This document shows, one piece after another, positions 43,887 to 53,225 of a stretch of DNA of 64,000 nucleotides; the stretch's first letter is position 1; each line of letters opens with the position of its first letter. Origin of the DNA: Hyphomicrobiales bacterium (GTDB taxonomy: Bacteria; Pseudomonadota; Alphaproteobacteria; Rhizobiales; Rhizobiaceae); NCBI GenBank assembly GCA_900469955.1, contig UBYX01000014.1:124001-188000 (forward strand). The letters run 5' to 3'. The position numbers and the translations under genes were made by a program. The notes under the pieces were generated by a model, which was not told the origin of the DNA, did no database searches, and worked only from the letters and a program-made list of their open reading frames with translations.

Positions 43887-46730
43887 TCACATCTCAAACT
43901 GAAGGTCGGCAATCGAACTCTTCACTCGTCGTGCCAGCGTATCAATATCGAAAGGCTTGGTTAAAATCTGCATGCCTGGCAATAGATGCCCTTGATTTAA
44001 CACCGCGTTCTCCGCGTAACCTGTCACAAACAGAACCGGCAAATTCGGCCGCCTCTCGCGGGCACGATCTGCAAGCTGGCGACCATTCATGCCATTGGGC
44101 AGCCCCACATCGGTCAGCAACAGATCGATCCGTCGATCTGCCTCCAATACCTCTGTTGCCTCACGAGCATCTCCAGCCTCGATGACCACGTAACCCAATT
44201 CCTCCAGTTGTTCAGCAGCGACCATCCGGATCAGAGGCTCGTCATCCACGAGGAGAATTGTCTGACTTCGCTCCGCTGCGGTCGGCCTACCCGCGGGGAC
44301 CGCCTCTTCCACCCCGAGCTCACCCGTAAACCGAGGTAGGTAGATGGACACAGTTGTGCCTTCGCCCTGCTGCGAGTAGATCCTAACGCTGCCGCCGGAT
44401 TGGCCTGCGAACCCCCATACCATCGACAAGCCGAGCCCAGTCCCCTCGCCGATCGGCTTCGTAGTGAAAAATGGGTCAAAGGCGCGAGCGACTGTTTCGG
44501 GTGCCATGCCCGTACCGGTGTCCGAGACAGAAACCGACAGATATTGACCGGCCTTCAACCCTAGAACAGGTGCCATGCGATCATCAATCCAATAATTTGC
44601 TGTTTCGATCGTCAACCTGCCGCCGGATGGCATTGCGTCACGTCCGTTGATACACAGGTTCAGAAGCGCGCTTTCCAATTGACCCGGATCGACGAGTGTC
44701 GGCCAAGCTCCGGATGTCTGAACGACCTCGACGGCGACTGCAGGCCCAACGCTTCGACGCACCAGTTCCTCCATCGAAGTTATGAGCTTGTTGACATCCG
44801 TGGGCTTGGGAGCAAGCGTTTGCCTCCGGGAGAATGCGAGCATTCGCTGCGTTAATGACGCGCCGCGCGCGGCCGCGCCGGTTGCAGCAGTCAGATAGCG
44901 ATCGATATCACTCAAACGGCCTTGTGCCGCGCGGCTCCTCATCACCTCGAGACTGCCGAGGATCCCTGCCAGGAGATTATTGAAGTCGTGGGCGAGCCCG
45001 CCCGCAAGCTGCCCTACGGCCTCCATCTTTTGCGCGTGGCGCAAGGATTCCTCCGCTGCCATGAGTTCGCCAGTGCGTTGTGCGATCGTTGCCTCCAATG
45101 AGTCGTTGGCGCGACGCAGCTCCGCCTGGCTCGCCAGCAACTCAGCCTCCGATCTTACGCGTTCGATATGCGCCCACGAGCGGTCAGTCACCTCCTGGAC
45201 CAGCGCAAGTTCATGAGAGGTCCAATTATGCGGCAGCTTGTGATGGACGGCCATAAGAGCCGTAAGTTTGCCACCTTTTACCAGTGGCAGGCAGATCGTC
45301 GCGGCGATGCCGATTTTCTGGAACGTGGCTGCTTCTTCCGGCGCCAGTTCTTTCAAGTTGTCATTGATCACGAGGGGGCGTCCGGCAGAAAGCTCATCAA
45401 CGGCTAACCTGCCAAAATCTCTTAGACGGTAACGGCCAGTAATGTGGTCGGAACCGGGCGCTGCCCAGTCCCCCCGAATGGTGAAGCCCTCCTCGTCCGC
45501 GTCCATGTCAGCGTAGGCGCAAACGGCCACGCCTAATTTTGCACCGAGCATACGCGTAGTGGTTTCAAGTATGGCATCCGCGTCCTTAAGCGTGGATGTC
45601 TTCTTGCCAAGTGCGTCCAGAAAATCCAGCCGCGCCGTATAACGTGCCCTTTCATCCTCCGATTTTGCGCGCTCGACCGCCGACCACGTCCGTTCGGCGA
45701 CCTCCGCCGCAAGAGCAACATCGTTATCCGTCCACTTGTGTGGAAACGGGTGGTGAAGAAACAACATAGCTCTGAGCCGGCCATGTTTGATCAGGGGCAC
45801 TGCCAGCACTGTTCTCGATCCAATCGCATGGAATGCCTCAGCCATGCTCCCGATCCGATGATCGCGGTCGACGTCGTCCACACACAGGATCCGCCCGGCC
45901 TTAAGTTCTTCGATGATCGGCGGGCCGAAGTCATTCATGCGGTATTTGCCCGCTACACTTGCGATACGACCATCTGTCCAATCGCGCTCCACGATGACAT
46001 GCTCTTCTTCATCATCGATTTCACCGTAACCAACCCTTGCTATGCCGAGCGCTCTGCCGAGCGCTTCGGAAGCTGCGGCCATCACCGCAACTGGATCTGC
46101 GATATCCCTTAGCGTTTCCTCCAACGCGAGATGAAAGGCTTGCCTATTTTCCAGCATCACGCGCTGGGTGGTTTCCGTGACGGCGCAAAACATTCCCCGG
46201 ACGGCACCATGCTGATCCCGTACCGGCGAATACGAAAAGGTAAACCAGCTCTGTTCGTCATAGCCGGCCCGGTTCATAATCAGCGGAAGGTCCTCGCTGA
46301 AGGTGGCGATGCCTTTCATCGCTCTTTCAATAAGAGGGAAGATGTCGCCCCAGATCTCCTGCCAGATCTCCTCAAAACGCGCACCAAAGGCGGCGGGATG
46401 CTTACTACCGAGGATCTGCGCATAGGCGTCGTTATAAAGGAAGGTTAGATCGTCACCCCACGCCACGAACATCGGGAACTGGCTGTCGACCATGAGGCCT
46501 ATCACCGATTTGAGAGAGGGATCCCAACGCTCCGGCGGGCCAAGAGGTGTCAGTGCGAAGTCAGTCGTTCTTAGGAGGTCGGCAACCGGATGTAGAGTGA
46601 GAGGCGCCTGCAGAATATTCGAACCAGAATCCATCAGTCGCTCATCGATCCCGGTCCACCCATTAGTCATTCGCACCCCCGCCATATTGAAACGCTGATT
46701 AACGTTTTTGATCGCGACAGAGTTCCGCAT
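43887..46730 (-). CDS. hybrid sensor histidine kinase (PAS-GAF-GAF-HisKA-HATPase-REC)
   Basis: A 947-residue cytosolic kinase. PAS-like region about 60-195, two GAF domains about 205-355 and 370-525, HisKA with phospho-acceptor H581 in LAHDFNNLL, HATPase about 685-800 (NGRDAMPSGG, SDTGTGMAPE, GTGLGLSMVWG), receiver about 833-945 with phospho-acceptor D874 (LLTDVGLPNG) and K near TKPF. No membrane helices, so the cue is probably cytosolic or light/redox. The true start may be 46668 or 46730. No dedicated response regulator lies next to it. Confidence 0.93.
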   Translation of the reverse strand: MRNSVAIKNVNQRFNMAGVRMTNGWTGIDERLMDSGSNILQAPLTLHPVADLLRTTDFALTPLGPPERWDPSLKSVIGLMVDSQFPMFVAWGDDLTFLYNDAYAQILGSKHPAAFGARFEEIWQEIWGDIFPLIERAMKGIATFSEDLPLIMNRAGYDEQSWFTFSYSPVRDQHGAVRGMFCAVTETTQRVMLENRQAFHLALEETLRDIADPVAVMAAASEALGRALGIARVGYGEIDDEEEHVIVERDWTDGRIASVAGKYRMNDFGPPIIEELKAGRILCVDDVDRDHRIGSMAEAFHAIGSRTVLAVPLIKHGRLRAMLFLHHPFPHKWTDNDVALAAEVAERTWSAVERAKSEDERARYTARLDFLDALGKKTSTLKDADAILETTTRMLGAKLGVAVCAYADMDADEEGFTIRGDWAAPGSDHITGRYRLRDFGRLAVDELSAGRPLVINDNLKELAPEEAATFQKIGIAATICLPLVKGGKLTALMAVHHKLPHNWTSHELALVQEVTDRSWAHIERVRSEAELLASQAELRRANDSLEATIAQRTGELMAAEESLRHAQKMEAVGQLAGGLAHDFNNLLAGILGSLEVMRSRAAQGRLSDIDRYLTAATGAAARGASLTQRMLAFSRRQTLAPKPTDVNKLITSMEELVRRSVGPAVAVEVVQTSGAWPTLVDPGQLESALLNLCINGRDAMPSGGRLTIETANYWIDDRMAPVLGLKAGQYLSVSVSDTGTGMAPETVARAFDPFFTTKPIGEGTGLGLSMVWGFAGQSGGSVRIYSQQGEGTTVSIYLPRFTGELGVEEAVPAGRPTAAERSQTILLVDDEPLIRMVAAEQLEELGYVVIEAGDAREATEVLEADRRIDLLLTDVGLPNGMNGRQLADRARERRPNLPVLFVTGYAENAVLNQGHLLPGMQILTKPFDIDTLARRVKSSIADLQFEM

Positions 46731-47002
46731 CAGCTAAACTCAAGGTCAATCTCAGACCCCGGCGCGCGCTGTCTAGCTGATGCCGATGATCATGTAGTGC
46801 AACGGACTACTCGAGCCGGCGGCCGAAATTACCTGGTGCCATCACTACGTTCCGACCGGTCCTCACCGTGGGTCCAGACGTCGACCGCTGAGCTTATGCG
46901 GACAACGCACCGCCGGAGATTCTGGCTCTTCCGAAGGTGAGGAAGGGTTCCGGGCGTGGACGCGCTATTTGATCGATCAACGAGCGGAGTACAGCGTGTT
47001 CC
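46731..47002. other. short intergenic stretch
   Basis: No gene recognised between the hybrid kinase start and the LysR remnant. Confidence 0.4.
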
Positions 47003-47330
47003 CTACGAACCGGGAGGCATCATCGACGCATGATCGGCCTGATGCTCCACTGACCTGATAAAGTCGAGGAACGAGCGGAGCGACGGCGGCACGCGAGGCG
47101 GCAGCCAGATAGCAAAGGAACGGCGGCTGGAAACGCTGGACCACCAATCGGGGAGAGCCGGGACGAAGCGGCCTGCCTTGATATGCGGCTGCAGCCATTT
47201 CTCGACCAGTCCGATGATACCGACACCGGCGACGGCCATGTCCACAGCAAAGTAATCTCGCTTTTGATGCAGGTTGACTTACCTCCAGCCAGAGCAAACC
47301 CCAGCCTTCGCCTACCTGATCAAGATCCAC
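47003..47330 (-). pseudogene. LysR regulator C-terminal remnant
   Basis: The frame MAVAGVGIIGLVEKWLQPHI...GRFVPALPDWW then SVEH corresponds to the C-terminal part of LysR effector domains (ALxGxGIAxLPE..V..H..xGRLV.VLPDWW). Immediately upstream a TAA interrupts this frame, while another frame continues LDQVGEGWGLLWLEV, so a frameshift or stop has broken the gene. The N-terminal HTH is absent. A truncated, nonfunctional regulator. Confidence 0.55.
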
Positions 47331-47572
47331 AACATACTTCGGTCAACGATGAGGCCGCGCTAAGTTAGAAGTGACCCTGCAACTCGTTAATATTCCACAA
47401 TAGATAGTGCACGCGTGTGAACTGCGAGCGGCAGGCTGCGATGCGCTGCACAAGTTGTAGCGCGATGGCACAGACCGTTAAGAGCCTGGCAGCCTTGCGT
47501 TGGGCAACTGGCCCAAGGCGCTTTTCCGCAGTAGCCTCTGCTCTAGTTGCGCTCTGAAACTCAGGGTGCAGC
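47331..47572. other. upstream region of the glucan operon
   Basis: About 240 bases before the HlyD-like gene; presumably holds its promoter. No motif clear enough to name. Confidence 0.4.
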
Positions 47573-48766
47573 ATGAAACTTCTCAGGATCATCGTAGGTC
47601 TTATCATCATCGGATTAGCGGGATATGTCGTCGTCGGAGAGCAGGTTTCCGGTGCCAGTGCAGACGCGGTGATCAACGCTCGATTAACAACCATAAGATC
47701 CCCAATCGCAGGACGGTTGGCGCTTCAGGATCGACCGCTGGGTGCCCAAGTCCGCAGGAACGAACAGATCGGCAGTGTCACCGACGACTTGGTCGACAAC
47801 ATCCGCGCCGGTGACCTCGAGAACGAAAAGGCCCAGGGCGCTGGGGAGCATGTAAGGCTTCTGGCAGATCTGACGTCGGTACGGAAAGCCATTGGTCTTC
47901 TTCGAGAGCGTTCGCGCAACTATTCGGCCGACCGCATCAGGCAGCTCGAGGCCCAGCTCGCCGCGTCGCAATCCTTGGGTGACGCCGCGGACGCGAAGCT
48001 TAAATCTGCCACGCTGGAGTTCCAGCGGACGTCTTCCCTTGCCAATCGAGGCATCGAGACGGGTGTTTCATATCAACGAGCTCAGTCGCTTGTGGAAGTG
48101 TCTCGGCTCGAATTGGCGAATGCCAGAGCCGAAACAGCCGCGGCCAGTGTCAGCCTCGAGGCTGCGCGGCGGGGAACGTTCCTCGGGGATGGCTATAACG
48201 ATGCACCTTACTCGGAGCAGCGAATAGCGGAGCTAGAACTTCGCCAGGCAGAACTGCAGAGCCAGGTGAGTGCCCAGGCGGCGCGACTTGCCGCGGTCGA
48301 TGCGAGATTGTCTGCCGAACGGCTGCGCGTGAACAGACTGGGATCTGCGGCCTTACGGTCAAACGTAAATGGTCTTCTTTGGGACGTGCTTGCTGCAAGT
48401 GGCGAGACAATCCAGAGGGGCGAGGAGGTCGTACGCCTCGTCGACTGCGACTCGACCATCGTGACGCTGTCAGTTTCAGAAAGCGTATATAATTCCTTGA
48501 GCGTCGGTGGAGCGGCTCAGTTCAGATTGAACAGCCAGCGTGAGGCAATGCCCGCAACCGTAATACGTCTGGCAGGTGCAGGGGCGGAGACGATTTACAA
48601 GAACCTTGCCATCGCCCCGAGCCAGCGGCATCTCGAGCGATATGACGTCACCATCACAGTGCCGGCGCTGCGAGATGATGCCAAACTGCGTTGCCTTGTT
48701 GGACGGACGGGTAGAGTGTTCTTCGATCGACGGCCGCTTGACTGGCTACGCTCGTTCTGGAGCTAA
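47573..48766 (+). CDS. HlyD-family membrane fusion protein of glucan operon (BgsB-like)
   Basis: A 397-residue protein with one N-terminal membrane helix (MKLLRIIVGLIIIGLAGYVVV), a biotinyl/lipoyl-like segment (INARLTTIRSPIAGRLAL), a long coiled coil (about 100-250), then LRSNVNGLLWDVLAASGETIQRGEEVVRLVDC, the returning half-barrel. Immediately followed by a cellulose-synthase-like gene (3-6 bases). In Sinorhizobium meliloti the same gene order, bgsB-bgsA, makes mixed-linkage (1-3)(1-4)-beta-glucan (established knowledge). By that precedent this is the BgsB partner in assembly or export. Confidence 0.8.
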   Translation: MKLLRIIVGLIIIGLAGYVVVGEQVSGASADAVINARLTTIRSPIAGRLALQDRPLGAQVRRNEQIGSVTDDLVDNIRAGDLENEKAQGAGEHVRLLADLTSVRKAIGLLRERSRNYSADRIRQLEAQLAASQSLGDAADAKLKSATLEFQRTSSLANRGIETGVSYQRAQSLVEVSRLELANARAETAAASVSLEAARRGTFLGDGYNDAPYSEQRIAELELRQAELQSQVSAQAARLAAVDARLSAERLRVNRLGSAALRSNVNGLLWDVLAASGETIQRGEEVVRLVDCDSTIVTLSVSESVYNSLSVGGAAQFRLNSQREAMPATVIRLAGAGAETIYKNLAIAPSQRHLERYDVTITVPALRDDAKLRCLVGRTGRVFFDRRPLDWLRSFWS

Positions 48767-48769
48767 GCC

Positions 48770-50728
48770 GTGATGTATTTGAGCGAGCTCCAGGCCAGCA
48801 TAGTGCAGTTGCTACTCGTGCTGGGAATCGCACTTGTGGTGCCAACCTTCTTGAATGGGGAGCGCACACGCGATCGAACGATCCTTTTTGGTGTTGGCAT
48901 CCTGCTCTCGATCCGATATTTTTGGTGGAGAGCATCCGAGACCATAGCACCACTCGGACTGACTGCCGATTGTCTCTTCAGTTGGACTTTCCTGGCGTTG
49001 GAGGGGGCGTCGCTCCTCTCATCGATCAGCGCTTTCACGATTATGATGAGGAAGACCAGTCGCTCCGGCGAAGTTGAGCGTTTCAAGGCATGGTGGCTTC
49101 CAAACTCCGCGCCGCAGGTAGCGATCTTGGTTGCGACTTACAATGAGGACCGCACGGTGCTGGAGCGTACAGTTGTCGGTGCCAAGGCAGTTGATTATCC
49201 CAACAAGCAAGTTCTTGTACTGGATGACGGACGTCGTGACTGGTTGCACGATTATTGTCTGGAGCACGACGTGCGCTACGTGCGGCGGCCGGATAACAAG
49301 GGTTCGAAAGCTGGAAACATTAATCATGCGTTACGTCTTCTTTCTGAAGACGCTTGTCCTCCAGATTTCATAGCAGTGCTGGACGCAGACTTCGTGCCGC
49401 ATGGGGATTTCCTCGAGCGCGCACTCGCGCTGTTTCACGATCACGATGTTGGTCTCGTCCAGACACCGCAGCATTTCTTCAACGCCGACCCGATACAGCA
49501 TAATTTAGGCCTCAGCAGATCATATCCCGACGAACAACGCTTCTTCTTCGATCACCTTCAGCCGTCGCGCGACGGCTGGGGCATTGCATTTTGCTGCGGC
49601 ACGTCCTCCGTTATCCGCTTTTCGGCCGTGCAGGACATCGGCGGCTTGCCCACCGACAGCATAACCGAAGATTTCATGCTAACGCTTGCGTTGCAGGAAA
49701 AGGGGTTTCGAACAGTCTATTTGAACGAACCGCTGACGGAGGGCTTGGCGCCCGAGGGGCTTAAGGAATACGTGACCCAGCGGGCGAGATGGTGCCTCGG
49801 GCTCATGCAGATAGCGCGCGGTCGGCTCGGCCCTCTTTCTCGCAACAATCTGCGACTTCGTGATCGCTGGAGTGTAGCTGATAGTGTGCTTTTCTGGCTT
49901 AGCAGTTTCTCGTTTCGCCTTGCCTGCTTCGTCTTCCCTCTTTTCTACTGGTTCTTCAATGTCACCATCGTCGATGCGTCGGTCTCCGATGTGATCCGGT
50001 ACTTCGGCGTCTATTTCGCCTGGATCCTTTTCGTCCTGAATTTTATTTCCGGAGGACTGGTCGTACCTGTGGTGAACGACGTTAGCCAGCTTCTTGGTGC
50101 CATACCAATCACTCGCGCTGCGATCACCGGTCTTATTAAACCTCATGGGCACGCTTTCAGTGTTACAGCCAAGGGAGGGGACCGCACAAAGGTCATTGTG
50201 CAGTGGCGCCTGATGCGGCCGTTCCTCGTCATACTCGGCCTGACGGTTGTCGGCATTCTAATTGGCATCCTCTCCGATCGCTTCGCCTTCAATGACGCCG
50301 GCGACGGCAAGGTCATCATTCTGTTCTGGACGCTCTATAACCTCCTGACCTTGATCGTCACCCTTGTTGTTTGTGTCGAACTGCCAAGGGTGGAGAAGCA
50401 TTTTGGCGATCGGCCTGAACGTTGTGATCTCGTACTGGAGACGGGCCTACAGCGGGCTTGGCTTGTCGATCTTACGCAGGAGACCGCGAGAGTGCGCGGA
50501 GCGGATCTAAGTGCCGGACTGGCGGTATCGGTCATCGTCGCCGATGTGGGCACCATTCAGGCGCATGTTCTTGAAAAGACGGACGACGGAGGGATCCTAT
50601 CCTTGCAGCCCTCCCCGCCGCAACACGAGGCTCTGCTGCGGCGGCTTTACGCAGCCGGCGATGTGCCAAGTGTCACAAAGACGCGTGTGGGAGCCCTCAT
50701 TCGTGACGCGATTGGCCGCTTTGTTTAG
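48770..50728 (+). CDS. GT2 beta-glucan synthase (BgsA/CrdS-like)
   Basis: A 652-residue membrane processive glycosyltransferase. Conserved D152/D153 (LDDGRRDW), DxD 205-207 (LDADF), TED 299-301 and QxxRW 337-341 (QRARW) mark an active cellulose-synthase-like GT2. Several membrane helices follow (about 370-395, 405-435, 480-500, 510-530). The DDGRRDW motif and length are like the curdlan (CrdS) and mixed-linkage glucan (BgsA) synthases rather than cellulose synthase. There is no PilZ domain; BgsA binds c-di-GMP by its own C-terminal tail, present here (about 550-652). The upstream HlyD-like gene favours BgsA. The 3' end overlaps the convergent sensor gene by 32 bases. Confidence 0.85.
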   Translation: MMYLSELQASIVQLLLVLGIALVVPTFLNGERTRDRTILFGVGILLSIRYFWWRASETIAPLGLTADCLFSWTFLALEGASLLSSISAFTIMMRKTSRSGEVERFKAWWLPNSAPQVAILVATYNEDRTVLERTVVGAKAVDYPNKQVLVLDDGRRDWLHDYCLEHDVRYVRRPDNKGSKAGNINHALRLLSEDACPPDFIAVLDADFVPHGDFLERALALFHDHDVGLVQTPQHFFNADPIQHNLGLSRSYPDEQRFFFDHLQPSRDGWGIAFCCGTSSVIRFSAVQDIGGLPTDSITEDFMLTLALQEKGFRTVYLNEPLTEGLAPEGLKEYVTQRARWCLGLMQIARGRLGPLSRNNLRLRDRWSVADSVLFWLSSFSFRLACFVFPLFYWFFNVTIVDASVSDVIRYFGVYFAWILFVLNFISGGLVVPVVNDVSQLLGAIPITRAAITGLIKPHGHAFSVTAKGGDRTKVIVQWRLMRPFLVILGLTVVGILIGILSDRFAFNDAGDGKVIILFWTLYNLLTLIVTLVVCVELPRVEKHFGDRPERCDLVLETGLQRAWLVDLTQETARVRGADLSAGLAVSVIVADVGTIQAHVLEKTDDGGILSLQPSPPQHEALLRRLYAAGDVPSVTKTRVGALIRDAIGRFV

Positions 50729-51806
50729 CGACAGGAGCCACTTTCCCCTGCAAGTTTGCAATAGCTGAGCTGATTTTTTTCAGCTCTATCGTTCTCTTGG
50801 ATTCTAACGGATATACATCGTCGCCGGCGGCAATACGTACTGCGTTTTCCGCAAGTTGGCCAAACGGCCTGATGAAGAGGACGATGAACGCAGAGGTCAT
50901 CAATATCAGCAGAAGGCCGAAGACACCAAAGTTCCAGAGAAGGCCTGCAGAGAACTGGCGACTCGGTTCTACCAAGGCACTGGCATCAATTCTGGCGATC
51001 ATACTCCAGCCGAAGCGCGGCAGATCCTGATAACCAAGTTCGGGCAACACGGCCGTGAAGTAAGATTTTCCGTCCGGCCATGTCTCAACGTTGATACCCG
51101 AAGCGCCAGTTCGCGCGGTCCGGAAGCTCGGGAGATCCGGCGAATGATTAGCGCCGTCGGCGGTCGCGATCACAACGTCACCATTGACGTTTACGAGAAA
51201 CAGATCCACGTCGAGCGAGGCTGCCATTTCTCGCAGGAGGCGTTGCGCCCATTTGTAGTTCAGGTGATAGCCGAGCACTCCTTCAACGGAACCGTTGGAG
51301 CCTCTAATTGGTGATGCCAAGTCAAGGAACCGGAGCGGCTCTGCCCCTTGCTGCGGCAAAAGCGAGGCCAAGAGGACAGCTTCATGTACGTCGCCAGCAA
51401 AGTCTCCGTTAAGCCCCTGCTGAAACCAGGGGCGGGAAGCAACGCTGGTGTTCACGAGCAGACCGTTGGACGCTGTCTTGACGACTCCATCGTTCGCCGC
51501 ATAGCCTGCCCAGGAAACGATCTCACCTGATCCGACGACCAGGCTCAGGGCCCGATCGAGTCGTCCTGGATCGTCTGGATCGAGCTTCTGCGCCACTGCT
51601 TTAAGTCCTTCCCATTCCCGATGCAAAGCAGACGAGAAGGCTACCTGTGCGCCACGAACGCGGGTTTCGACGGCAATAGCGAGAGCGTTCTCCTGGTAAG
51701 CTCTCACTCGCTTGTTCAGAGTCATATAACCGAGCAAGCCAGCGAATAAGGCGCTGAGAATAACGAAGGCAATCGTGGTCGCCGTAAGGCTGGGAAGACG
51801 GGGCAT
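50697..51806 (-). CDS. membrane sensor with Cache and HAMP domains but no output domain
   Basis: A 369-residue protein. Two membrane helices (about 10-30 and 288-310), periplasmic dCache-type sensor between them (SWAGYAANDGVVKTASNG, ASRPWFQQGLNGDF, LGYHLNYKWAQRLLREMA, VNGDVVIATADG), then a HAMP-like segment (RPFGQLAENAVRIAAGDDVYPL...ELKKISSAIANLQG) and the chain ends. Receptors of this type normally continue into a GGDEF, kinase or MCP module, so this one is truncated or acts through a partner. Its 3' end overlaps that of the glucan synthase gene. Confidence 0.85.
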   Translation of the reverse strand: MPRLPSLTATTIAFVILSALFAGLLGYMTLNKRVRAYQENALAIAVETRVRGAQVAFSSALHREWEGLKAVAQKLDPDDPGRLDRALSLVVGSGEIVSWAGYAANDGVVKTASNGLLVNTSVASRPWFQQGLNGDFAGDVHEAVLLASLLPQQGAEPLRFLDLASPIRGSNGSVEGVLGYHLNYKWAQRLLREMAASLDVDLFLVNVNGDVVIATADGANHSPDLPSFRTARTGASGINVETWPDGKSYFTAVLPELGYQDLPRFGWSMIARIDASALVEPSRQFSAGLLWNFGVFGLLLILMTSAFIVLFIRPFGQLAENAVRIAAGDDVYPLESKRTIELKKISSAIANLQGKVAPVAKQSGQSRHE

Positions 51807-52152
51807 TGCATACTCCTGATATACCGCACGGATCTAAGGTGATCCTGAAGCTGATCCAGCGTGGCCGACAAACTGGCTTAAAATTTTCTTTAACCGCATC
51901 CGATAGCGAAACACGAAGCTAAACCGTCAGCGCTGCACGAGTGAAAGGATCAGTCATTGGAATGACGGTTCGGCCAATTCTGTCTATGCGGATGAAGCCG
52001 CCGGCTTTAGCCACATTCGTCTGTTGCACCGATGGCGGATGGCTAATCGATGCGTCTTCCGAGACTCGCATCATGATGGAACACGACAACCAACTCGATC
52101 TCAGATATTGCACCGCTTGCTGCACGGCCACTGAGGCTGAGGAGATACTTTG

Positions 52153-53067
52153 ATGCTTCGAGACATGAGCGACACACTGGCATTCATCGAGGTCGTCCAG
52201 CGAGGAACCTTCACCGCTGCGGCGCAGAGCCTGAGAACGTCCAAGGCGCGGGTTAGCAAGAAAGTTCAAGATCTGGAGGGGAGGCTCGGGGTAAAGCTCC
52301 TCCACCGAACGACGCGAAACATCCGATTGACGGAGGCCGGTTCGATCTATTTCGAACGTTGCCAAGATCTTGCCCGCCTCATCGGGGATGCCGAAAGTGC
52401 AGTCGAACAGGTGCACGGCACGCCATCTGGATGGCTAAGGGTGACGGCGCCGCACTGGCTGGTTACCAAAGCCCTTGCCAATATTCTAGTTGGTTTTCGC
52501 GAAGCCTATCCGGAGGTCAAGCTGCAGTTGGTGCTCGATCATGATGTCAAGAACATCGTGCACGAGGACATCGACGTAGCCTGCCGCCTCTGGAACGGAC
52601 CGATGCCCGATTCCAACCTTTTAGCCCGTCGTTTGACCGATATAGAGACCGGTCTCTACGCCTCCAGGCAATATCTTGAGCAACACGGTATTCCAGAGCA
52701 TCCGTCACAGTTGCAGGACCATGCCTGCCTCGTGACTCAATTGTTTTACGGCCGGACCGAACACTCATGGCCACTCACGAAGCAGCGCGAGGTCGTCGAT
52801 TACCCGATCAATCCCGCAGTTGTCGCCACGGACCCGGAAGCACTGGTTGAATTCCTGATCCGGGGACAAGGCATTCAACTTACGAATTCCCACCTCGTGC
52901 ATACGGGCGTCGCCTCCGGCGAGCTCGTCCGCATCTTGCCCGAATGGTCCGGACCTAGCGCAACCCTCTATGCTGTCAGAGCCGGTGGGCGCGTCCAACC
53001 TCTCAAGGTCAGGGCCTTCATAGACTATTTGACCGAACACCTTGAGGAGGCGTTGCCTAAGTCCTGA
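52153..53067 (+). CDS. LysR-family transcriptional regulator
   Basis: A 304-residue LTTR with HTH (DTLAFIEVVQRGTFTAAAQSLRTSKARVSKKVQDLEGRLGVKLLHRTTRNIRLTEAG) and effector domain. Start at 52153 with GGAGA seven bases upstream; MSDTL at 52165 is an alternative. Tandem with an exported metallo-beta-lactamase gene 158 bases downstream, its likely target. No sign of damage. Confidence 0.9.
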   Translation: MLRDMSDTLAFIEVVQRGTFTAAAQSLRTSKARVSKKVQDLEGRLGVKLLHRTTRNIRLTEAGSIYFERCQDLARLIGDAESAVEQVHGTPSGWLRVTAPHWLVTKALANILVGFREAYPEVKLQLVLDHDVKNIVHEDIDVACRLWNGPMPDSNLLARRLTDIETGLYASRQYLEQHGIPEHPSQLQDHACLVTQLFYGRTEHSWPLTKQREVVDYPINPAVVATDPEALVEFLIRGQGIQLTNSHLVHTGVASGELVRILPEWSGPSATLYAVRAGGRVQPLKVRAFIDYLTEHLEEALPKS

Positions 53068-53225
53068 GAGGCCTATGCGAGGCATCATTGGATTGTAGCC
53101 AAATCGCTGACGCCGCGATCCAGCTTCGGGCCCTAATCGCTTGACCCACTCCCGCCTACCTTCACCTCGTAAGCGCTGCGCGCGTTGAACTGGCGCTTAG
53201 CAGCGCAGATGGATGAAGGATCATT

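Noticed and set aside
51919-52416. Minus-strand frame of 165 codons across the LysR start
   Set aside because: Overlaps the HTH-coding region of a well-supported regulator; no recognisable product.
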